DNA of 5,422 nucleotides, taken from the NCBI GenBank assembly GCA_900555875.1, contig USNB01000093.1, positions 1-5,422 on the forward strand, read 5' to 3'. The stretch comes from an uncultured Eubacteriales bacterium. Lineage in GTDB: Bacteria > Bacillota > Clostridia > Christensenellales > Pumilibacteraceae. A program made the translations under genes and the position numbers. The notes under the pieces are model-generated. The model had not been told where the DNA came from, searched no databases, and saw only the letters and a program-made list of their open reading frames with translations. Each line of letters begins with the position of its first letter. Position 1 is the first letter of the stretch. This document shows positions 1 to 4,584 of this stretch, in pieces.

Positions 1-397
1 CTCCGTTTCTGAGTACACGGGCAGTAGGCGCGGTCATCTGCTTGAGCGACGCGAGAGCATCGGCGGCTTTCTTTTCCTGAATCACGCCTATCGCGGCGTT
101 AAGCACGATTACGGCGAAAATAACGATTGCCTCGGGAAGTCCTTCGCCGTCGATGAAAAACATCACAAGCGAAAATATCATGGCCACAAAAAGTATGATC
201 ACCATGATGTCCGAGATCTGTTCGAGTATCATTTTACCGATACTCTTCGGTTTTGTCTCGCGCAAGACGTTTTTCCCGTATCTGGCAAGACGTGCGGCAG
301 CCTCCTCATCGGTCAGTCCGTCCGGACCGGTATTAAGTTCTTCCTCAGTTTCGCGGCATGTCATCGCATGCCAGGGCCGTTGTAGGTTGTCGTCCAT
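1..397 (-). CDS. P-type cation-transporting ATPase (Ca2+-ATPase-like, P2A), N-terminal part, cut by window edge
   Basis: The first 132 codons of an ATP-driven cation pump of the inner membrane are visible; the rest lies left of the window. Residues about 8-75 match the cation-ATPase N-terminal domain (LTDEEAAARLARYGKNVL, then an amphipathic stretch into the membrane). Two hydrophobic segments follow, about residues 62-80 and 87-107, and then the conserved NAAIGVIQEKKAADALASLK stretch typical of SERCA/PMCA-like P2A pumps at the start of the actuator domain. The phosphorylation motif DKTGT and the ion-binding TM4-TM6 are outside the window, so Ca2+ is likely from family resemblance but not shown. 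The ATG at 397-395 is chosen because a TAA lies in frame four codons upstream. The nearest Shine-Dalgarno, GGAGGA at 414-419, is 16 bases away, which is long, and lies inside the last codons of the preceding small ORF, suggesting translational coupling. Confidence 0.93.
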   Translation of the reverse strand, partial: MDDNLQRPWHAMTCRETEEELNTGPDGLTDEEAAARLARYGKNVLRETKPKSIGKMILEQISDIMVIILFVAMIFSLVMFFIDGEGLPEAIVIFAVIVLNAAIGVIQEKKAADALASLKQMTAPTARVLRNG

Positions 398-409
398 AGC
401 GTTTTCTTT

Positions 410-553
410 TTATTCCTCCGATATTATTATATTTAAAACGCAAAAAGACATAACCATTAAGGCAAACCTTATGGCTATGTCTTTGAATTTCATATTCGGT
501 AAATAGTTTATACTTGGGTTGGCGTCGCTATTTCCGCCGTCACCGTCTTCCAT
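410..553 (-). CDS. Small ORF, 47 aa, probable single-pass membrane peptide upstream of the cation pump
   Basis: ATG at 553-551, TAA at 412-410. I do not recognise the peptide. It begins acidic (MEDGDGG), continues through a neutral stretch, then a basic patch with Lys22, Lys24 and Arg29, and a hydrophobic segment of about 16-18 residues (residues 28-45, core ALMVMSFCVLNIII), ending in Ser-Glu-Glu. This layout predicts one membrane helix with the N terminus in the cytoplasm. Supporting context: a perfect sigma-A promoter lies just upstream (587-616), an AAGGAG ribosome binding site sits at 566-571 (12-base spacing, a little long), and the stop is 12 bases before the pump start, with the pump's GGAGGA overlapping its last codons. 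Established parallels are small membrane subunits or regulators of P-type ATPases, such as KdpF of KdpFABC and MgtS/MgtR for MgtA/MgtC, and sarcolipin/phospholamban in animals. Any such role here is inference. The alternative is a leader peptide without function in trans, or a chance ORF. Confidence 0.5.
   Translation of the reverse strand: MEDGDGGNSDANPSINYLPNMKFKDIAIRFALMVMSFCVLNIIISEE
414..419 (-). promoter_or_regulatory. Ribosome binding site of the cation pump, embedded in the end of the small ORF
   Basis: GGAGGA on the minus strand, formed by the Glu-Glu end (GAG GAA) of the 47-codon ORF. It is the only good Shine-Dalgarno near the pump ATG, but the spacing is 16 bases instead of 5-10. 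A ribosome terminating at 412-410 would stop almost on top of the pump start, so re-initiation or coupling is a reasonable inference. Confidence 0.5.
442..484 (-). terminator. Terminator-like hairpin inside the small ORF (terminator or attenuator)
   Basis: On the minus strand the arms at 484-467 and 462-444 pair as AAAGACATAGCCATAAGG with CCTTAATGGTTATGTCTTT around a TTTG loop. That gives 17 Watson-Crick pairs, one G-U pair and one single-base bulge. A run of five T (446-442) follows or partly belongs to the stem base, then GCGTTTT. No other hairpin of this quality lies between sufB (stop at 630) and the pump, so it may terminate the Suf transcript. It also sits downstream of the small-ORF promoter, so every pump transcript from that promoter must pass it. 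The stem is A/U-rich except for its top, so efficiency is uncertain. Confidence 0.55.
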
Positions 554-586
554 TACGGAATAATTCTCCTTGCGTTTTATGAAAAT

Positions 587-616
587 ATTATACTATATTG
601 TCCGTACGCCTGTCAA
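587..616 (-). promoter_or_regulatory. Sigma-A promoter for the small ORF and cation pump
   Basis: On the minus strand there is a perfect TTGACA at 616-611 and a perfect TATAAT at 592-587, separated by 18 bases. The likely start of transcription is near 580 (an A), giving a leader of about 27 bases before the small ORF's ATG, with AAGGAG in it. The -35 box lies only 14 bases past the sufB stop codon, so the promoter sits in the tight gap between the two transcription units. Confidence 0.8.
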
Positions 617-629
617 CGGAAAACATATA

Positions 630-1550
630 TTATTTCAAAAAGCCGTTAATTATCATATCTTCGGCCTGCTTTTCATCCAATCCGAGCGTCATCAGCTTGT
701 CGAGCTGTTCGCCCGCGATCTTGCCTATCGCCGCTTCGTGTATCAGTCTTGCGTCCACGTTGTTGGCGTTGATCTTGGGCACGGCGGAGACATGGCCGTT
801 GTCGAGTATGATGGCGTCGCATTCGGTATGCCCGTTGCAGCGCGCGTTGCCGTCCATGCACGAAATAAACGTCTGGCGGGAATCGTCCCTCGCTACCGAA
901 CGGGATATGAGATGCGCCGCGCTGTCCTCGCCGTCCAGTCTGACGTCGAAGTCTGTGGTCGCCTCCTGGGTGCCGTGCGTCATGATCTTTTCCTTGACTG
1001 TCAGCACCGCGCGGTCGACAAGCACCGCCGATGTCTTGCGGTAAGTCGAGTCGACGCCCTTTATCTGAACGGTATCCATTTCCATATAGCCGCCTTCGTC
1101 GATTTCTATGATCGTCGTCGGGTTCATGATGCGGCCGCCCGTCCCCGAGCCTTCGCCGTAATGCTTTTCGACGTATCTGACTTTCGCATTTTTGCCGACG
1201 TGGAAAACGTGCACGCCGTCGTGACCCGACATAGCGCCGCCGTCGTTGTGTATGCCGCAGCCCGCGATGATGGTGACGTCCGCGCCCTTGCCTATATAGA
1301 AGTCGTTATACACGACGTCGAGCAGTCCGCCCTGCGTGAGTATCACGGGGATATGCGCGCTCTTGTTTTTCACGCCGGGGCGCACGAATATGTCTATGCC
1401 CTCTTTGCCGTCCTTGCGCGAGGTTATCTCTATATCCGGGTCGGACGCGCGACCTATCGACTTGCCGTCCTTGCGGATGTTGTATGAACCTTCGGGTATG
1501 CCGTGAAGATCGGCTATCTTGTAAAGCAGTTCGCTGTCCAGTTTATCCAT
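630..1550 (-). CDS. sufB: SufB/SufD-family Fe-S cluster assembly scaffold, short form (SmsB-like)
   Basis: A 306-residue cytosolic scaffold on which iron-sulfur clusters are built, working with the SufC ATPase encoded just before it. The central part (about residues 60-240) has the glycine/valine/isoleucine-rich beta-helix pattern of the SufB/SufD core. The C-terminal part aligns by eye with E. coli SufB: GHTECD carries Cys244 at the place of catalytic SufB Cys405, and ARLIHEAAIGKIA carries His271-Glu272 at the place of His433-Glu434. Retained Cys and His-Glu make it SufB-like rather than SufD-like. It is far shorter than canonical SufB (about 480 aa) or SufD (about 420 aa), lacking the N-terminal extension, as in the published SUF-like minimal system (SMS). 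Start: ATG at 1550 overlaps the sufC end by 8 bp (ATGGATAA), with GGGAGA at 1559-1564 eight bases upstream, indicating translational coupling. A 305-codon open frame on the opposite strand is a shadow. Confidence 0.9.
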   Translation of the reverse strand: MDKLDSELLYKIADLHGIPEGSYNIRKDGKSIGRASDPDIEITSRKDGKEGIDIFVRPGVKNKSAHIPVILTQGGLLDVVYNDFYIGKGADVTIIAGCGIHNDGGAMSGHDGVHVFHVGKNAKVRYVEKHYGEGSGTGGRIMNPTTIIEIDEGGYMEMDTVQIKGVDSTYRKTSAVLVDRAVLTVKEKIMTHGTQEATTDFDVRLDGEDSAAHLISRSVARDDSRQTFISCMDGNARCNGHTECDAIILDNGHVSAVPKINANNVDARLIHEAAIGKIAGEQLDKLMTLGLDEKQAEDMIINGFLK

Positions 1551-2274
1551 TCGCCTGTTCTCCCTGTATGACCGAGCATACGCTCCTGCTGCCGTTTATG
1601 ACGGGCAGCATCTCGTCGCGCTTGCCCACGACGGGCGCGCCCTCGCGATCGAGAAGGATGATGTTATCCGCTATGTCTATTATCTTGCTCTGGTGGGAGA
1701 CGATGAGCACCGTCTTGCCCGTCAGCTTGGTGAACAGCTTGGTCAGGCTGTCGAAGCTCCAGAGGTCGATGCCCGCCTCCGGCTCGTCGAGCAGGAACAC
1801 TCCGCCGTTCTTCGCTATCGCCATAGCAAGCTCTATGCGCTTCAGCTCGCCGCCCGACAGACTGTCGTTCATCTCGCGGTCGATGTAGTCGCGCGCGCAC
1901 AGCCCTACGACGGACAGATAGTCGCATAATCCGGCAAGGTTGTTGCTGTGGTCGGACGCGATGTCGAGCAGCTTCCGCACCGTTATGCCCTTGAAGCGCA
2001 CGGGCTGCTGGAACGCCGTCGTGAAACCGAGCTTGGCGCGCTCGGTGATGCTCTTGTCCGTAATGTCCTCGCCGTTATACCATATGCGGCCGCTCGTGGG
2101 CTTTTCTATGCCGCTGATGAGCTTGACGAGCGTGCTCTTACCGCTGCCGTTCGCCCCGGTGATGACGTTTATGCTGTCGTCCGGAAATTCGAGATCGATG
2201 TTTTCGAGTATGACGTTCTTCTTGCCCGTCCGCTCGTCGATCACCTCATAACCGATATTTTCGAGTTTTAACAT
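1543..2274 (-). CDS. sufC: SufC-like ABC ATPase of the Fe-S assembly system (SmsC-like)
   Basis: A 243-residue soluble ABC-type ATPase that powers conformational change of the SufB-type scaffold. No membrane subunit is encoded nearby, so it is not an importer or exporter. Visible motifs in order: Walker A GANGSGKST at residues 40-48, Q-loop AFQQP near 88-91, signature LSGGELKR at 139-146, Walker B VFLLDEPEAGID at 159-170 (SufC-type DEPEAGID rather than DEPTSGLD), and the switch histidine in VSHQ at His194. The pattern and length agree with SufC (about 250 aa). The start at 2274 has AAAGGAA at 2283-2289, eight bases upstream, and is the first gene behind a perfect promoter. It overlaps the scaffold gene by 8 bp. 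No cysteine desulfurase (SufS) or SufU/SufE is seen in the window, so the sulfur source must be elsewhere or different. Confidence 0.92.
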   Translation of the reverse strand: MLKLENIGYEVIDERTGKKNVILENIDLEFPDDSINVITGANGSGKSTLVKLISGIEKPTSGRIWYNGEDITDKSITERAKLGFTTAFQQPVRFKGITVRKLLDIASDHSNNLAGLCDYLSVVGLCARDYIDREMNDSLSGGELKRIELAMAIAKNGGVFLLDEPEAGIDLWSFDSLTKLFTKLTGKTVLIVSHQSKIIDIADNIILLDREGAPVVGKRDEMLPVINGSRSVCSVIQGEQANG

Positions 2275-2307
2275 ATATTTATTTCCTTTACCTTTTGCAT
2301 TTCTCTC

Positions 2308-2323
2308 CCGGCGCTCCCGCCGG
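2308..2323 (-). promoter_or_regulatory. Hairpin at the predicted 5' end of the suf transcript
   Basis: On the minus strand CCGGCG-GGAG-CGCCGG is a perfect 6-bp all-GC stem with a tetraloop. With the predicted start of transcription near 2324, the stem begins at about the second base of the RNA. Such 5' stems are known to protect mRNA from 5'-end decay. The loop also carries a GGAG that could mask or mimic a Shine-Dalgarno sequence, although it is too far from the sufC ATG to serve as its site. Confidence 0.5.
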
Positions 2324-2330
2324 TCAGTAC

Positions 2331-2359
2331 ATTATACGGCAAAAGCCGTATCTTGTCAA
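2331..2359 (-). promoter_or_regulatory. Sigma-A promoter of the sufC-sufB operon
   Basis: On the minus strand there is a perfect TTGACA at 2359-2354 and a perfect TATAAT at 2336-2331 with the optimal 17-base spacer. Transcription should begin near 2324, about 50 bases before the sufC ATG. A consensus promoter this strong ahead of a housekeeping operon usually needs a repressor or strong posttranscriptional control. Confidence 0.88.
2334..2351. promoter_or_regulatory. Inverted repeat in the suf promoter spacer, candidate operator
   Basis: ATACGGC-AAAA-GCCGTAT is a perfect 7-bp dyad with a 4-base centre. It occupies the spacer between the -35 and -10 boxes and overlaps the upstream half of the -10 box. 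This is the position expected for a repressor site. Fe-S operons are often controlled by Rrf2-family regulators (IscR, SufR), but this sequence does not let me name the regulator. It could also be a chance palindrome. Confidence 0.5.
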
Positions 2360-2437
2360 ATATTTCACGGCACGTTAATATCCGCCCCTTTCGCCGCCGC
2401 CGGCGCAGAGTGTTTGTTGTTTCATCTTTACTTTTTG

Positions 2438-2577
2438 TCCTTACTCCCTGCTCCCAAAACAAGGGACGGCGCAGCCGCTCGATTTTTATCCTTACTCCCT
2501 GCCCCGAAACGAAGGACGGCGCAGCCGCTCGATTTTTTATCCTTACTTCCCCGCCACCGAAACAGCGGACGGCGCAG
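2438..2577. repeat. 51-bp tandem repeat, about 2.7 copies
   Basis: Units start at 2438, 2489 and 2540 with TCCTTACTCCC (TCCTTACTTCC in the third) and contain GGACGGCGCAGCCGCTCGAT followed by a T-run in the first two; the third stops after GGACGGCGCAG and runs into the next repeat class. Each unit carries a small CGGC-GCA-GCCG stem before the T-run. The part between TCCTTAC and GGACGG varies most and can pair differently in each copy (CCCT/AGGG, TCCTT/AAGGA, CCGC/GCGG). The period is a multiple of three, so repetitive peptides appear in several frames; I see no sign that they are made. Confidence 0.8.
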
Positions 2578-2772
2578 AGTGGGGCTCAGGGCGACAACTG
2601 GTGAGGGAGCATACTTCCGTAGCCGAGCAAACGGTAGTGCGAGGCTGAGTATGTGACCGCTTGCCGCGAGCGCGCAGAGTGCTGCTCAGATGTGCAGCCG
2701 CCGGGGTGGGAGCGTACCTCGGTCGCCGCAGCCCGGTAGGGCAAGGCGGAGTACGTGACCACCCACGGATGC
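2573..2772. repeat. Two diverged tandem copies of a ~100-bp hairpin element
   Basis: Copy A (2573-2672) and copy B (2673-2772) both begin CGCAGAGTG and share GCTCAG, GGGAGC, a GGTA loop, and GTGACC in the same order. Each folds into one long hairpin. In A the stems are GCG/CGC, CAA/TTG and GGT/ACC outside, then CATACT (2610-2615)/AGTATG (2648-2653), AGCC (2621-2624)/GGCT (2643-2646), and a tip around GGTA (2633-2636). In B they are GGGTGG (2704-2709)/CCACCC (2759-2764), CGTAC (2713-2717)/GTACG (2751-2755), CGCC (2724-2727)/GGCG (2745-2748), and GCCC-GGTA-GGGC (2731-2742). Several differences between copies preserve pairing. I cannot name the family; it could be a palindromic intergenic repeat, a remnant of a small non-autonomous mobile element, or a structured RNA. 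Confidence 0.75.
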
Positions 2773-2832
2773 GCGTATCAGCGGCGCTATGCACGCTCGC
2801 GGAGCACGTAGCCCGCATCAGCGGCATTATAT

Positions 2833-2871
2833 GCCGTCCCAACTCAAAGGGGACGGCGCAAAACCGTCCCC
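2833..2871. repeat. Two mutually exclusive hairpins
   Basis: GCCGTCCC (2833-2840) can pair with GGGACGGC (2850-2857), or GGGGACGG (2849-2856) can pair with CCGTCCCC (2864-2871); both stems are perfect over 8 bp and share the middle arm. The arms contain the GGACGGCGCA motif also found in the 51-bp repeats, so this may be a decayed repeat end rather than a switch. It lies just beyond the glgA terminator, in the 3' direction of glgA. Confidence 0.6.
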
Positions 2872-2877
2872 ATAGAC

Positions 2878-2919
2878 GCTAAATAATAAAGGAGGGTATC
2901 CCCTCCTTTATTATTTAGC
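2878..2919 (-). terminator. Terminator hairpin of the glg operon, overlapping the glgA stop
   Basis: There is a perfect 19-bp inverted repeat (2878-2896 with 2901-2919) around a 4-base loop. On the minus strand the 5' arm GCTAAATAATAAAGGAGGG contains the last two glgA codons and a double stop, TAA TAA, and the 3' arm is U-rich (CCTCCTTTATTATTTAGC). There is no long U-tract beyond the stem, so the U-rich descending arm would have to serve. The near symmetry means it might act in both directions. Confidence 0.8.
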
Positions 2920-4464
2920 CTTAGCTATCATGTCTTTGTATAATTCGATATACTTCTTCGCGCTCGCCGACCATGACCAGTCTTCCGTCATTGCGCGGCG
3001 CATTATCGCCTGCCAGCGCGGTTTGTCGCGATATGCGGCAAGGGCGCGGAGCGTGGTATCCGCAAGCGCTTCGCCCGTATGAACGGGGCACACAAAGCCG
3101 TTTCCGTCCTCTCCTTCGCGCACCGTATCGTTAAGCCCGCCTACGTTGCGGACTATGGGTATCGTACCGTAACGCATCGCCATCATCTGTCCGAGGCCGC
3201 AAGGTTCGCTGTGCGAAGGCATCATGTAAAGATCTCCCGCCGCAAACAGCTTCTGGCTCATGTCTTTATTGAACGCGATGATCGCGCGCACTTTGTCCGG
3301 ATACGTATTCTGAAGATCGTGGAAGAATCCCTCGTATTCGGGTTCGCCCGTGCCGAGGATGACGAACTGCACATCCTCTTTAACGATGCGCGGCATCGCC
3401 TGCTTAAGGATATCCAAGCCCTTGTGCCATGCGAGGCGGGATACCATTGTGATCATCGGCACATCTTCGCGCTCGGGCAGACCGATGAGCTTTTGCAGCC
3501 CCGTTTTGTTGAGCACTTTCTTTTCGGGATGATCGGCATCGTAATGTTCGAAAAGCGAAAGCGCGGTCGCGGGGTTATAAACGACGGTATCTATACCGTT
3601 GAGTATGCCCGTCATTTTCCCTTCGAAGCGCTTGACCGCGTCCTGCAGCCCGCATGCGTGCTCGGGACTTTTAAGCTCCTCGGCGTACGTGCGCGACACC
3701 GTGGATATACGGTCGCTGTATGCCATCGCGCCGAACATCAGGTTGACGCAGCCGCCCCACTCGAGAGTGAAATACTGATTACCCGCTATGCCGAACACCT
3801 CTTCGAGGAGATTGCCGTCATACCGTCCCTGATACTCGATGTTATGTATGGTGATCAGGTTCTGTATATAACTGTACGCCGTGCCCTCCGCATACATGTA
3901 ATAGAGCTTATAATAAATGGGCACGAGCGCAATATGCCAGTCGTTGGAATGGATGACGTCGGGCTTGAAATCCATATACGGCATAAGCTCGAGTACCGCG
4001 CGGCAGAAGAACGCAAAGCGTTCTGCATCGTCGTAGTAACCGTACAGTCCCGCGCGTTTGAAATAATACTCGTTATCGATAAAATAATACGTGACCCCGC
4101 GATATACGTACTTGAACAGTCCCGCATACTGGCTGCGCCATGCAACAGGCACGTTTATGTGACACACGAATTTGAAATCTTTGCGGTACTGCTCGCCCAC
4201 GCATTCGTAAAGCGGCGTAACGACCGCCATCTCCGCAGTGCCGAGCTCGTTCACCGCAATGGGCAGCGAGCTTGCCACTTCGCCGAGACCGCCCGTCTGA
4301 GAGAACGGGTTGCACTCGCCTGCTACGAGCAGTATGCGGGGTTTTGCGGGAACTTTACGCGCCGCTTTCTTACCGCTCCCGGAAGCGGACTTCTTCGCCG
4401 CCGTCTTTTTAGCCGCAGGCTTGCCCTCGGCAGTTTTGGCGCTCTCCGTTTTTTTAGTCGCCAT
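2911..4464 (-). CDS. glgA: Glycogen synthase (ADP-glucose type, GT5) with Lys/Ala-rich N-terminal extension
   Basis: A 517-residue cytosolic enzyme that extends alpha-1,4-glucan chains from a nucleotide sugar, normally ADP-glucose. After a basic tail of about 42 residues the catalytic protein starts at PRILLVAGECNPFSQTGGLGEV. Family motifs by eye: HSNDWH, HNIEYQG, SRLAWHKGLDIL (the Arg and Lys of the donor site), and PSHSEPCGLGQM with Glu420 matching E. coli GlgA Glu377, then VRNVGGLNDTV. The usual Lys of the N-terminal KTGG motif is Gln56 here. Without the tail the length (about 475) is normal for GlgA. The ATG at 4464 has an excellent AAGGAGGA at 4475-4482, 10 bases upstream, inside the end of glgB; the tail is therefore probably translated, although internal initiation cannot be excluded. 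The gene lies 3 bases after glgB in the same frame and ends in the double stop of the terminator hairpin. Confidence 0.96.
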   Translation of the reverse strand: MATKKTESAKTAEGKPAAKKTAAKKSASGSGKKAARKVPAKPRILLVAGECNPFSQTGGLGEVASSLPIAVNELGTAEMAVVTPLYECVGEQYRKDFKFVCHINVPVAWRSQYAGLFKYVYRGVTYYFIDNEYYFKRAGLYGYYDDAERFAFFCRAVLELMPYMDFKPDVIHSNDWHIALVPIYYKLYYMYAEGTAYSYIQNLITIHNIEYQGRYDGNLLEEVFGIAGNQYFTLEWGGCVNLMFGAMAYSDRISTVSRTYAEELKSPEHACGLQDAVKRFEGKMTGILNGIDTVVYNPATALSLFEHYDADHPEKKVLNKTGLQKLIGLPEREDVPMITMVSRLAWHKGLDILKQAMPRIVKEDVQFVILGTGEPEYEGFFHDLQNTYPDKVRAIIAFNKDMSQKLFAAGDLYMMPSHSEPCGLGQMMAMRYGTIPIVRNVGGLNDTVREGEDGNGFVCPVHTGEALADTTLRALAAYRDKPRWQAIMRRAMTEDWSWSASAKKYIELYKDMIAKAK

Positions 4465-4584
4465 AGATCATTTATCCTCCTTATCGCCGGCTGCCTTTAC
4501 GGCAGTCTTTTTCTTTCCTGTCGCGGTCTTTTTTGCCGCGGGACGCTTTGCTGCTGTCTTGCGCGTCTTTTTTGCGGGCTTCGG
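4339..4584 (-). repeat. Lys/Ala-rich coding tract spanning the glgB-glgA junction
   Basis: The last 38 residues of GlgB (13 Lys, 2 Arg) and the first 42 of GlgA (12 Lys) are low-complexity Lys/Ala/Thr/Pro sequence resembling histone H1-like tails. Both contain PAAKKTA; the DNA encoding this heptamer (4522-4542 in glgB, 4399-4419 in glgA) matches at 18 of 21 bases, all differences being in third positions. This is compatible with duplication across the junction or with convergence in a low-complexity tract. Confidence 0.75.

Larger units (their letters stand above)
2360..2872. other. Gene-free spacer rich in repeats and hairpins
   Basis: The stretch between the glgA terminator and the suf promoter has no credible gene: the open frames in it are built from the repeats, lack homology I recognise, and show no convincing ribosome binding site. 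It contains three repeat classes listed separately (51-bp tandem units, two ~100-bp hairpin elements, and alternative hairpins near the glgA end). The motif GGCGCAGAGTG occurs exactly at 2402-2412 and 2571-2581, and its core CGCAGAGTG again at 2673-2681, tying the classes together. It is likely an accumulation of non-coding repetitive elements between two operons. Confidence 0.7.

Noticed and set aside
426..431. A second TATAAT (minus strand) as a promoter downstream of the hairpin, just before the cation pump
   Set aside because: No acceptable -35 box lies 16-18 bases upstream, and the transcript would start at or within the pump's ribosome binding site.
570..1487. 305-codon open frame on the plus strand opposite sufB
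   Set aside because: It is entirely antisense to a well-supported gene, has no recognisable domain or ribosome binding site, and is explained by the codon bias of sufB on the opposite strand.
2268..2462. 64-codon minus-strand frame overlapping the suf promoter
   Set aside because: It covers the perfect promoter, its dyad and the 5' hairpin, and its composition is unlike a protein; the promoter reading is far better supported.
2438..2577. Possible CRISPR array
   Set aside because: The units are directly contiguous 51-bp tandem copies without unique spacers, and no cas genes are in view.
2353..2656. Plus-strand open frames with repetitive peptides (LSLLPAPK-like units)
   Set aside because: They arise because the 51-bp repeat period is divisible by three; several frames are open at once, and there is no good start signal.
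2543..2842. 99-codon minus-strand open frame across the hairpin elements
   Set aside because: Its sequence is the translation of the two structured repeats; substitutions follow base pairing rather than codon positions.
4468..4470. TGA read as a sense codon (altered genetic code)
   Set aside because: No other in-frame TGA is seen in the coding regions, tryptophan is encoded by TGG throughout, and glgA has its own strong ribosome binding site; recoding cannot be claimed from one codon.
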